The position numbers and the translations under genes are program-made. From NCBI GenBank assembly GCA_000708835.1, contig DF237217.1, positions 1-64,000 of the forward strand: a stretch of DNA of 64,000 nt, in the 5' to 3' direction. Below the pieces are notes generated by a model, which saw only the letters and a program-made list of their open reading frames with translations, was not told the DNA's origin and searched no databases. Positions 56,053 to 64,000 of this stretch are shown here, one piece after another; within the stretch, counting starts at the first letter, position 1, and every line of letters starts with the position of its first letter. This stretch comes from Klebsormidium nitens. Taxonomy: Eukaryota; Streptophyta; Klebsormidiophyceae; Klebsormidiales; Klebsormidiaceae.

Positions 56053-58941
56053 CTAATCTTTGTCGGTCATCGGATCTTTGTCGGTCCTCAAACGGATTCC
56101 AAAGAACCCTCTTCCTCGATCACTTGGAGACTTATTCAGCTTTTGAATCATTCGGCCCGTCCCCTTTGGAGGATCCTGCGGGAACCCCTTCAAGAGCATT
56201 GCTCTTGCCAAGCCATCGCCCGCCAGTCTCGTATCATGTCGACCAGCATACAGAAAGTTCATAAAGGCCTCAACAAAATCAACCTTAGCAACACTCTCGT
56301 TGCTTCCTTTGATGCAAGCCTCGTCTATGAAAGCTTGAAGTTTATCATTCTCCTCCGCATACTCCTTGGCAGCCACATTGAATTCTTCGGGGATAGGTGA
56401 GAGAACTTTTGAGGCAGGGGCAAGTGCCTTTTTGGCATAATACATGGCCGCTCCCTGAACGCAAAAGTCCAGAGTGTCTGCTGCACCCTCGTCCGATTCA
56501 AGGTATGGCGTGAGGCTCAAGTCAATGGGCTTGTGCCATTTGTTGCTTTTATCGAGCTTGTCGGGGTTTTTGAACGTGTAGTTGAACATGATGAGTACAA
56601 GTCGTCGGATCAATGCAGCATCGTCGCTTGGAAAATGCGGCCTATAATTTGTAAACAAGCAGAGCTTGAATTGTGGCATGTAGGTTTGATGCTTGCAAAA
56701 CAGTTCGCGTGCATTGAGTCTGCCGCCTCCACTTGTCTGCTTCACAAAGGATGTATTGAGCTCTTCGACTCCTTCCGATTCGTCGTGTGTGACAAACCTC
56801 TTCGTTCGGATCTGCATGAGGTGAGTTGATGCCGTGGATGCGTTGGCCCTGAAGGAGGGCTTGATGAAGATTGCCTTCTCCCCAACGCAAGAGTAGCCTC
56901 CTAGTGCCCTTTCGAGTGCTCGCAACAGCGTGGTTTTACCATTCGCTCCACTGAAGCCGTTTGCGATGACAAAAAGCTCCTCCGATGTCTCGCCCGTAAG
57001 ACAATATCCCAAGAACATTTGAAGCCACACAATCGCCGATGGTGGTAGAACATCCATCAGAAATGTCCGGAATCTGGCAGTTGATCGTGTGGAAGCACCC
57101 GGGATGTACTTGCACGTCTGATTGTTGCAGAGGTTCTGGGGGTGATGGGGCAGAAGTTTTCCCGTTCGAAGATTAATCAAGCCATTTGGGGCGTTGGCAA
57201 CCGCACGATCCTGATCAAATTTGTCAAGCAAACCGGGCACGTGCAATTCGTTGAACGCGGAGTGCATACACTTGCGCACGTCGACAATATCTTGCACATT
57301 GATCTTGCCAAAGTCGGGCATGCTCTCGTCACGCTCCTTCATGCACGCTTCTGTAGCCAGCTTGATCTTTCTCAGCTGCTTTGAATTAAGCTCGTCTATC
57401 TTGAGAGGCCTCAAAACGCCATCCACCACAAAACCCTCCAAATCCGGATGCTTTGAGTACAGAGCCCCCAGAGCTTTCTCCCGCTGTCTCTCATACCATG
57501 ATAGCAAACAACCCATCTGATTTGTGAACACGCTGGTAACAAGGTTCGACGTGTCTTGCACCCACGAGGAACCATTCCATGCAAAAAAGAGCTGGTCTCG
57601 ACTCTTCTCCACCTCGTTGGTGGTTGCAAGGATACGGCCCTCGATCATGTACAGGTAGGCGAACAGGCGTCCGAGATTGGCGTATGCCTTTGGAGCCGCA
57701 TGCTCAACAACGTTTTTGAGCAACAAATTCTGGACTTCTCGCGTTCCTCTCGTGTATTGAGTGACAACTTGCATATCGTCGTAAGGATCCACGGGCTCTG
57801 TGGTTGCATCTTGCAAGGCAGCCTTGAGGTCGTCCAAGACCCCAAGCTTTTTGACCGGCTTGTGGGAGCATTCGTTGCCATGACAGCGATAGTAGACATT
57901 CAGGCCTCTTTTGAGGAGGTTGAAATTGTTGCTTCCCGAGTGCATATGGCCAAGGAAGCACCTTCGAGGCCCATGCGTTCTGTAGCAATAGTACGTCCCA
58001 TAAAGGCCGTGTGACAGCGACCCTGCGTATGTGCTCGTCGTATCGCCGACCTCTTTGAGCATCTCAGCCAGTTTAGCCAGGAAGAGGTCTTTGCTGTGTG
58101 GCGACCCAGAGCTCACGGACGGCGGATTGAGCTCAATGCTTGAAGCCTCAACGCCCTCTAATCCTGATGCATCCACGAACCCTGCCAACTCGGATCCAAC
58201 GCTTGAGCTCTCTTCCTCTTCTTCCGTCGTCGCGCACTTGCCGGCATTGTTGTTTACTAACTCGGTGAGCCATTGAGGCATATTTTGGCATGCGTCGTAG
58301 CTTGGCGGGCCGTTAAGCCACTGGTACGTCTTGAGCTCACCTTGGCCATCCACGTAGCTTGCCGGTTGCGCGAACATCACCCCTCCTACGCCACGACCAT
58401 CCACCCCAAAAACCTTGCCATCAACCTTCATAGTGGAAAAGTTACGTGTGCGTTTGAGGCCCGGTGAATTTGATTTAAAGTAGTAATGCAAACCTCCCGA
58501 TCCACTCTTTGCTTTTAGTGTGTTTGGTTCTCCATGGATAGCGACAAGTCGATTCCAAAGTTCGGTTCCCGGATCCTTTGTGTTATCGCCGGTGACATCA
58601 ATATCGATTCCCATGATGCCGCTAGCCTCTGTCAATATCGCAACTCCATTTGCATTTCGAAAATCTCGCAATGTTTTATTGATGGCCATCTCCCACGACT
58701 CGGGAGTCGTCATATGCGCCCACTTTGGAAATTGAGCAGCCTTTTTGGCTTTTGCGGGTTCCCCCTCGGCATCTTTTTTTCCCTTGCCGGAATCCCAGTA
58801 CATGCGTATCGGTATAGCAAACAGGCCGACATCACACAGTCGTTGGATCTTGTCTCCGATGGCTTTCGGCCCTAGGCCTCTGGCCTCTCTGGTGGCCTGG
58901 GGTCCTGGGGCGCTGGCTTGTTCCATGCCTGGTGCGGACAT
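56053..58941 (-). CDS. PrimPol-D5-type primase-helicase (AEP primase fused to SF3 helicase), virus-like
   Basis: Replication initiator of large DNA viruses, polinton-like viruses and related plasmids: an archaeo-eukaryotic primase/polymerase makes primers and a hexameric SF3 helicase unwinds DNA. The frame is a single intact exon. ATG at 58941 gives 962 residues; numbering here counts five upstream codons. PrimPol motifs: 'GIMGIDIDVTG' (~113-123), 'SGSGGLHYYF' (~151-160), 'GVDGRGVGGVMFAQPAS' (~184-200). A Cys/His site follows, 'RRCFLGHMHSGSNNF' with 'YYRCHGNECSHKP' (~331-366). D5_N-like region ~588-660. Helicase: Walker A 'GANGKTT' (~670-676), Walker B-like 'FVTHDESEG' (~721-729), motif C and arginine finger 'LCLFTNYRPHFPSDDAALIRRL' region (~765-786). 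No intron or frame break, all catalytic residues present. It shares a short 107-base divergent spacer with the small protein at 59049. Confidence 0.9.
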   Translation of the reverse strand: MSAPGMEQASAPGPQATREARGLGPKAIGDKIQRLCDVGLFAIPIRMYWDSGKGKKDAEGEPAKAKKAAQFPKWAHMTTPESWEMAINKTLRDFRNANGVAILTEASGIMGIDIDVTGDNTKDPGTELWNRLVAIHGEPNTLKAKSGSGGLHYYFKSNSPGLKRTRNFSTMKVDGKVFGVDGRGVGGVMFAQPASYVDGQGELKTYQWLNGPPSYDACQNMPQWLTELVNNNAGKCATTEEEEESSSVGSELAGFVDASGLEGVEASSIELNPPSVSSGSPHSKDLFLAKLAEMLKEVGDTTSTYAGSLSHGLYGTYYCYRTHGPRRCFLGHMHSGSNNFNLLKRGLNVYYRCHGNECSHKPVKKLGVLDDLKAALQDATTEPVDPYDDMQVVTQYTRGTREVQNLLLKNVVEHAAPKAYANLGRLFAYLYMIEGRILATTNEVEKSRDQLFFAWNGSSWVQDTSNLVTSVFTNQMGCLLSWYERQREKALGALYSKHPDLEGFVVDGVLRPLKIDELNSKQLRKIKLATEACMKERDESMPDFGKINVQDIVDVRKCMHSAFNELHVPGLLDKFDQDRAVANAPNGLINLRTGKLLPHHPQNLCNNQTCKYIPGASTRSTARFRTFLMDVLPPSAIVWLQMFLGYCLTGETSEELFVIANGFSGANGKTTLLRALERALGGYSCVGEKAIFIKPSFRANASTASTHLMQIRTKRFVTHDESEGVEELNTSFVKQTSGGGRLNARELFCKHQTYMPQFKLCLFTNYRPHFPSDDAALIRRLVLIMFNYTFKNPDKLDKSNKWHKPIDLSLTPYLESDEGAADTLDFCVQGAAMYYAKKALAPASKVLSPIPEEFNVAAKEYAEENDKLQAFIDEACIKGSNESVAKVDFVEAFMNFLYAGRHDTRLAGDGLARAMLLKGFPQDPPKGTGRMIQKLNKSPSDRGRGFFGIRLRTDKDPMTDKD

Positions 58942-59048
58942 GTTCTTGTGTAGCACAAGAAAAAAAAGGCGTCAATCAAACGCACCTCTAATCCAGACCG
59001 CGGTCGAGGCACAGCAAAAATAATCTCATATATCAGCAGGACTTAGAG

Positions 59049-59408
59049 ATGGTCCATCAAATGCACGAGAGCTTTTTGAATCCCTCTGACAAGACCTCGG
59101 ATATGCATGTTCCATGCCCGTGTCAAGCTTGCCAAAAGCACAGGGAATACGCAAAAACTCATCCGGAGCAGCACAATGCTAACATGAGGGCATACTATCA
59201 TCGACATCACGAAGCAATTTTACTACGCAAGGCGTATCAGAGGTATGTGAGTGGTCGAACAAAGAAGCTTCATAAGACCACAACTCAACGATTGATTGAT
59301 GCTGGCTTTGACATGCCTCAAGTAATGGCCTCTTTGAATACGCTGGATGAATCCAGAGTACCAACCGTTCCAATGAGCTCGTTCACAGCAGGTATCGAAG
59401 TTTCCTAA
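59049..59408 (+). CDS. Small Cys/His-rich protein divergent from the primase-helicase
   Basis: This 119-residue frame starts with ATG (MVHQMHESFLNPSDK). 'MHVPCPCQACQKHREYAK' followed by 'YYHRHHEAILLRKAYQ' gives three closely spaced Cys and several His, suggesting a small zinc-binding or DNA-binding module. A basic 'GRTKKLHKTTTQRLIDAG' region follows. It lies head to head with the PrimPol-D5 gene, so the two likely share a promoter. It may be an early regulator or accessory protein of the element, but the family is unknown. Confidence 0.5.
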   Translation: MVHQMHESFLNPSDKTSDMHVPCPCQACQKHREYAKTHPEQHNANMRAYYHRHHEAILLRKAYQRYVSGRTKKLHKTTTQRLIDAGFDMPQVMASLNTLDESRVPTVPMSSFTAGIEVS

Positions 59409-59447
59409 ACGAGCTGTTCAAGTGGCAAGTGGACGAATTTAAACCGT

Positions 59448-59907
59448 TCAAAATTTAATACGCGATCCGTCCGGTAAAAATTTGAGCTCATAGTGGCGCA
59501 TCGCTATTGGCGCTGTGTGCAACATTGACTTGGCAAGCTGGTCCCTTTCATAGAGGCTTGGTGCATCCTTCATTGCATTGCTGACCGTGATTTTTCTCAA
59601 AAGGCACGAACCCAGATTCGAATCCGGATAAATGGCCGCCAAGAATTTTGTGAGATATCCTGATCCCATTGGGGCGTCTGGTGTCCTCATTCGACTGAGC
59701 AGGTACTTTCGCGGGAAGATAGCAAGGCTTTCAGCAATCACGTTGCCCAGTCGGACCGGTATGTCAAAAACCTGCGGCCCGTGTGCCTTGTCGGTCTTGT
59801 ACGAGTTCAGATGGAGCCTATAGCTGCCCTTTGCATACTCCAGGAGGTAGTTGCGAGATCCAGACATTAGCTCACGTGCGGCGGTGCTCCCAACCTCTTC
59901 AAAGCCC
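59448..59907 (-). CDS. Tyrosine recombinase/integrase, C-terminal part, truncated by gap
   Basis: The open frame continues upstream of its ATG at 59867 into the assembly gap ('GFEEVGSTAAREL' precedes it), so this is the C-terminal catalytic half. 'LLRKITVSNAM' supplies the Arg-x-x of the RxxH-type box. 'RDQLAKSMLHTAPIAMRHYEL' resembles the 'M-H-S/T...A...Y' end of tyrosine recombinases, with Tyr in 'RHYE' the candidate nucleophile. The first catalytic Arg would lie in or beyond the gap. Such integrases are typical of polinton-like viruses, virophages and DIRS or Crypton-type elements. Its position near a PrimPol-D5 gene supports a self-inserting element. Confidence 0.62.
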
Positions 59908-60214
59908 NNNNNNNNNNNNNNNNNNNNNNNNNNNNNNNNNNNNNNNNNNNNNNNNNNNNNNNNNNNNNNNNNNNNNNNNNNNNNNNNNNNNNNNNNNNNN
60001 NNNNNNNNNNNNNNNNNNNNNNNNNNNNNNNNNNNNNNNNNNNNNNNNNNNNNNNNNNNNNNNNNNNNNNNNNNNNNNNNNNNNNNNNNNNNNNNNNNNN
60101 NNNNNNNNNNNNNNNNNNNNNNNNNNNNNNNNNNNNNNNNNNNNNNNNNNNNNNNNNNNNNNNNNNNNNNNNNNNNNNNNNNNNNNNNNNNNNNNNNNNN
60201 NNNNNNNNNNNNNN
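59908..60214. other. Assembly gap (307 N)
   Basis: Unsequenced stretch inside the virus-like cluster, within the recombinase gene. The sequence at 60215-60570 has no clear frame on the minus strand and may include the recombinase N-terminus in another frame if the gap size is wrong. Confidence 1.
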
Positions 60215-60570
60215 TGGTTTTCGTGTCAAATCATCAAACACGTTGCGGAGCAGCTGTTCTGTTGACAACGAGGTTCTTATAACCTTTGTGGTTGCATCTG
60301 AAGCTGTCATGCCTAGGGTATCTAGATACTGAGGAAAAAAAGATGAACGGCATCTGGCCGCGAAGTGCTCAGATACCGAATTTCCGTGTTCATCTTTCTT
60401 TTCACGGTTTTGGTGCGTCTAGGAGCTTTTCATGGTTATCTCACACGCAAAGACTTCTAAAACCCGGCATAGGGGCTTTTACGCCACTCCACTATCGGCC
60501 GATATCTGAATATTGCCAGATACACGAATATGGGTGTACAGAATCTCTAAAACGGGGCCTTTTCAGCAAT

Positions 60571-61131
60571 TCAGTATGTGGGAGAGGCATTGCCATGTGG
60601 GGATTCGGTGGCATGGCGAATTTTGTTGGGATTTGCAAGCGCCTCTAATTCCAAGATTGGTGCCTCACTCCACACGATGCTAGGGGCATATTGGGCACTC
60701 GATGGAGAACGGGCTCGGATGTCTGTGCAAGCGGTTGCAAGATCCGACTCTCGTTCATGCAACATGTTCTTTGATTGGGATTCCTTTGAGCGTAGCTTCT
60801 TTGCTTGACGTTGAGCGCGAGACGCGTTCTTAAGGGCAACCCGCCAACTGACCTTGACAGCAAATGGACCATGGATGCCGCTTCGATCCCAGTAAGAGTG
60901 AAACCCTTCAGCATTTAGGGATCGTGCTAGCGCTCGAGTGATGTGACGCAGATTGAACGGTTCGGCGAGGGCGCGGATTCCCGCTAGGGCTGCTGGTTCA
61001 AGAATCGTTTCAAGCATCCCAAACTCTCTATAGAATCTCACTATTGCGGTCTTTCCACTCTCAAAGACAGCTCGATCCATCTGCTCGATTGCAAACGTTG
61101 TTGGAGGACGATAGCCCAAGATTGCATCCAT
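60571..61131 (-). CDS. Unknown 186-residue protein of the virus-like cluster
   Basis: ATG at 61131 gives 'MDAILGYRPPTTFAIEQMDR'. The first two thirds are mixed helical. The tail is basic ('RAQRQAKKLRSKESQSK') then Ala/Ser/Pro-rich. No family is recognised. It follows the HIRAN gene by 45 bases in the same direction, the spacing expected for compact viral genes. It may instead be the N-terminal exon of the recombinase, whose visible part begins past the gap; the orientation and order fit that too. Confidence 0.5.
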   Translation of the reverse strand: MDAILGYRPPTTFAIEQMDRAVFESGKTAIVRFYREFGMLETILEPAALAGIRALAEPFNLRHITRALARSLNAEGFHSYWDRSGIHGPFAVKVSWRVALKNASRAQRQAKKLRSKESQSKNMLHERESDLATACTDIRARSPSSAQYAPSIVWSEAPILELEALANPNKIRHATESPHGNASPTY

Positions 61132-61176
61132 CGTGAGGCTATAGTACGTTCGACAAAAGAAATGTTACACGCTTGC

Positions 61177-61605
61177 TCATTCTTCTTCCAAGCCCCGTGA
61201 TTCTCCTGGTCTCTTGATGACAATCTGACAAATGGATGTAACATTTAGAGAAGGAGCCATCTTGCTGCAGTCTGCAGAGTCCGCAATGATTGCTATTGTG
61301 AAACCCCATGGCCCGCGGCCGCCCCTGCCTCGGTTGATACGATAGACTCTTGCTGGCAACCCCAGACCCGCACGAACAGGCTCGAAAACTCCGTGGTGCT
61401 TATCACCGCGTCCAATGAAGCCGAGTGGCATACTGCAATCGGCCGAGTGGAAGATGGCAATTGCATATGAGTCGAAGCCGTTTCCCAAATGCTTCAGGAG
61501 CACGAGCTCTTGGCCGACCCTCAAATTACGAACTGCATCCTGTCTATTGTTGAAGGTCACTCTAACCGCTCGGCATAGCGTGTGGCCATCGGGGAGCTGC
61601 TCCAT
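61177..61605 (-). CDS. HIRAN-domain protein
   Basis: HIRAN domains bind DNA 3' ends or stalled replication structures and occur in SWI/SNF helicases (HLTF/Rad5), phages and mobile elements, sometimes alone. ATG at 61605 gives 'MEQLPDGHTLCRAVRVTF' and about 142 residues. Domain marks: 'CRAVRVTFNNRQD...LRVGQELVLLKHLGNGFDSYA' then 'AIFHSADCSMPLGFIGRG'. The typical pattern is beta strand, 'L..G..l.L..ep.N.yD..Ai.V', then 'lGyIpr'. The domain fills most of the protein. It is the first gene of the minus-strand run that ends with the primase-helicase, so I infer a replication or repair role in the element. The frame is open for 11 codons upstream of the ATG. Confidence 0.6.
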   Translation of the reverse strand: MEQLPDGHTLCRAVRVTFNNRQDAVRNLRVGQELVLLKHLGNGFDSYAIAIFHSADCSMPLGFIGRGDKHHGVFEPVRAGLGLPARVYRINRGRGGRGPWGFTIAIIADSADCSKMAPSLNVTSICQIVIKRPGESRGLEEE

Positions 61606-61679
61606 TGCAAGGTCGAGAGATGACGTTCTTTGGTCCAAGCGTTGGCCCTAAGTGTATAAGCGTCGATAAAACCGTTAAA

Positions 61680-62220
61680 CTAATGGCACGAAGGTGTTTG
61701 AGTCTCCGAGTTAGGCTCACATACCTTTTTGGGTCGAGCGGCATGCTTGATGACATTAGCAGCCATGCCAACAATATTGCACCATAATGAATGGTACAAA
61801 GGTGTCCGAGTGTCCGAGTTTCTCACGTACCTTTTTGGGTCGACCATGCTTGATGACGTCAGCAGCCATGCCAGCAATATTGCATCGTAAAGAATGGTAC
61901 AAAGGTGTGTCCGAGTTTCTCACGTACCTTTTTGGGTCGACCATGCTTGATGACGTCAGCAGCCATGCCGCCAACGATCCATTGTAATTGACGGTGCAAA
62001 GGTGTCCGAGCGTCCGAGGTTTTTACGTACCTTTTGAGAGCGACCCCCTTGATGACGTCAGCAGCCATGCCGCCAATGATCGTTGTAATCCATGGCGCGA
62101 AGGTGTCCGAGCGTCCGAGTTTCTCACATACCTTTTTGAGTCGAGCATGCTTGATGACGTCAGCGTCCATTCCCCCAACCCTTCCACAATGATTGACGGC
62201 GCGAAGGTTTAATTTGGCAA
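61680..62220 (-). repeat. Five-copy ~102-bp tandem repeat with splice-donor-like core
   Basis: Units are about 97-103 bases, with TGACRT(C/T)A cores at 61751, 61854, 61951, 62053 and 62155. Read on the minus strand each unit has 'ATGGCTGCTGACGTCATCAA', then a GGTCGACCCAAAAAG stretch followed in most by GTACGTGAG, a good donor sequence, then 'AAACTCGGACACTCGGACACC'. The coding-like part would read MAADVIKHGRPKK|V. The same repeat in opposite orientation lies at 63775-64000. Confidence 0.9.
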
Positions 62221-62693
62221 GGCTCCTGGCTCGGTTGACGATAAGCCGCAGTTCAATTTGCAACCGTAGGCCTGGCCTATGGCTGTTAAAAGTAGTGCAA
62301 CTATGCTACTCGAGTTTTAGACCAAGACTTTGACATGGGGCATCAGCCATTCCATTCCACTCGAAAAACATGGGGTTGTACACGAGGTTTACAACCATGA
62401 TGTGTGGTATTGTAGACCTACTAATTTGACATTACGTGCAAATCCAATTGGCTAAAGCAAAGAGTCTTTGAGAGTTGTCAATGTACATTGGTACATCCGC
62501 AGGGTTGGTAAGGTTCTTCCCAAAGGCATACAAAATAAATACCAAAGTGAGGGTGTTACTACAAGTCACACCTAGGGCATCTAAGCTTTCTCTAAAAAGG
62601 AGGGCAATATGTACATCTCAGAACCTGTGCTCTACCAATTCAAGCAAGGCCAAAAGAAAGACGGTAATTGGCTCTAAGGGCGGGCGCAGATCG
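62221..62693. other. AT-richer spacer, no gene recognised
   Basis: This is the region between the repeat array and the stop codon of the second SF3 helicase. It probably holds that gene's 3' UTR. No motif stands out. Confidence 0.5.
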
Positions 62694-63547
62694 TCAATCA
62701 TACTCGCACTTGAAGCCTACGTAGCATGAGCTCCGCTGGGATGACCCGTCATAACGGCCGGCTCGCTTCGTTCTCGCCAAACCCTTCTCTCGCATCTGCC
62801 TAGCCAACTCCTCCTTGGCAATCTTGACCCCCGTGAATCTCTGGAACTGCGTCCAGAACTCGTCCTCCCATGTGACGGTCTTGGCATTGTCGGGCGTCTC
62901 CGGCAGGTCGTGCACGCAGTGCTCCGACTGCAGGAAGATCTGCAGCTTGTCTCCGCGCCCCAGCCATGCCATCGAGGCCGCCTGGACGGCCGGCGGATGC
63001 GTGCGCAAGACCGTGGGGTCCTCGTACCAGGCCCGACTTCCCTGGACGAGGAACGTAAGGAACTCCTCGCGGACCGCCTGACTCTCCATCCGGTCCTTCA
63101 ACCCAATGTCCACGTGCCTGTGGTTTGGGTTGGTCTCGTCAAACTTGTTCTCGGTCACGTACTCGTTTGGGAAGCGGACCACGATGAGGCGGCGGTCGAT
63201 GTTTGGCTGCTTGGCTAGGGTCGGGGGGATTTCGGGGTCGTAGTTGGTCTGGATGAAGGGCGTGTGGGTGAAGCGGAAGGAGACGTTGTTTTGGTAGAGG
63301 AGCCGGGAGGAGACCTTGCCCCCGCCGGTCATCATGAGCACGTTCCCTAGGTCAACGCGCTCGCCCGGGCTCGTCTCGTCCGTCACGGCCACCCGCTTCC
63401 CCTGGAGCTCGGCGAGGTAGCCCGTGGCGGCGCCCTTGGACGGCGGGTGTTGTCCGGGGGCCTTGACCACGGCGTCCTTGGACATGACGCCGTAGTAATC
63501 GCCCAGCGTGGTCTCCAGCATCTGCTTGCATACTCCTTTGCCATTCC
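62694..63547 (-). CDS. Second SF3 helicase (D5-like), C-terminal exon
   Basis: Virus- or plasmid-type superfamily 3 helicase, distinct from the PrimPol-D5 protein at 56.0 kb. The exon starts after CTCGTGCAG at 63547 in the middle of Walker A, reading 'GNGKGVCKQM', so the rest of the P-loop and the N-terminal domains must lie in an upstream exon beyond the window or its end. Other motifs: Walker B-like 'RVAVTDETSPG', motif C 'FIQTNYDPEIPP', arginine finger 'NIDRRLIVVRFP'. The C-terminal part 'FWTQFQRFTGVKIAKEELAR' is a winged-helix-like tail common in D5 proteins. GC content is high and the frame is intact to TGA. An intron inside the P-loop is unusual for a viral gene and suggests long residence in the host genome or an acquired intron. 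Confidence 0.82.
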
Positions 63548-63774
63548 CTGCACGAGAAAGGGGATGAAAAGCACGTGAGCGGGCATCTGAAATGGAGCTA
63601 GAGGATTCGTGATGGACAAACAAATGAAAGCAAAATGGGCGTGATCATTTATCCCAGCACATCATCGGTCAAGGATGGTTGGTGACATCATTCTAGAGCA
63701 ACGAAAGGAAGGCGAGTGCTCAACAAATTGGGACACTCGAAACGTTCGCGCCACCAATCACAGTGGACTATTGG

Positions 63775-64000
63775 TGGAATGGCTGCTGACTCATAAAGGG
63801 GGTCGACCTCAAAACTTTCGTCCAAAACTCGGACACTTGGACACCTTCGCGCCATCAATTACACTCGAAAAGTGCAGGGAATGGCTGCTGACGTCATCAA
63901 GGGGGTCGACCTCAAAATTTTCGTAAAAAACTCGGACACTTGGACACCTTTGCGCCATCAATTACGAGCGAAAAGTGCAGGGGTTGGCTGCTAACGTCAT
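63775..64000 (+). repeat. Inverted-orientation copies of the ~102-bp repeat
   Basis: Copies with GGCTGCTGACGTCAT-type cores begin near 63781, 63883 and 63986, with a period of 102-103, and continue to the window edge. Each has 'ATGGCTGCTGACGTCATCAAGG', then a GGTCGACCTCAAAA stretch and 'AACTCGGACACTTGGACACC', the plus-strand equivalent of the minus-strand units at 61.7-62.2 kb. The donor-like GTACGTGAG is replaced by TTCGTAAAAAAC. The array lies upstream of the SF3 helicase exon, in what should be its intron. Confidence 0.9.

Noticed and set aside
61605-64000. CRISPR-like array at the 102-bp repeats
   Set aside because: Units are contiguous, ~102 bases long and similar over their whole length with no unique spacers, and the sequence is eukaryotic.

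Overview
The window looks like nuclear DNA of an intron-rich green-lineage eukaryote, most likely a flagellated streptophyte or charophyte-type alga. The NUP35 homologue is closest to plant versions. An axonemal outer-arm dynein intermediate chain implies motile cilia. Introns follow GT-AG rules and base composition is balanced. The genus (for example a Klebsormidium-like alga) is a guess. I joined exons by hand from splice signals and reading phase. No RNA gene, bacterial operon or CRISPR array was seen.

Host half, 1-42.8 kb: an unrecognised multi-exon gene (1204-10412, +); the outer-arm dynein intermediate chain DNAI1/IC78 (22370-11235, -; 14 phase-consistent exons, 718 aa); nucleoporin NUP35 (23448-26123, +); a probable organelle-targeted protein with a peptidoglycan-binding-like domain and one membrane span (30477-26939, -); SURF2 (31164-about 33103, +); a 62-residue membrane microprotein (36084-35326, -); and the ribosome-biogenesis WD40 protein PAK1IP1/MAK11 (42756-37795, -). 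Two pairs (DNAI1/NUP35 and the peptidoglycan-binding gene/SURF2) are divergent and share upstream regions.

Mobile half, 43-64 kb: remnants with a SWIM zinc finger (43.4-44.7 kb); a convergent pair made of an unknown Cys-containing protein and a large transposase-like protein (45.7-50.9 kb); a KDZ-superfamily transposase interrupted by one in-frame stop (51.8-55.5 kb); and a compact virus-like cluster (56.0-61.6 kb). That cluster holds an intact PrimPol-D5 primase-helicase, a small Cys/His protein, a tyrosine recombinase cut by an assembly gap, an unknown protein and a HIRAN-domain protein. A second, intron-bearing SF3 helicase (62.7-63.5 kb) lies between inverted arrays of a ~102-bp repeat.

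The most unusual structural theme is tandem duplication of exon-intron boundaries. At least five DNAI1 exons have partial copies of their acceptor or donor edge repeated in the adjoining intron, often with the splice site kept. A PAK1IP1 intron and the 102-bp repeat near the second helicase look similar. The palindrome TGACGTCA occurs at least 15 times, mostly inside these repeats.
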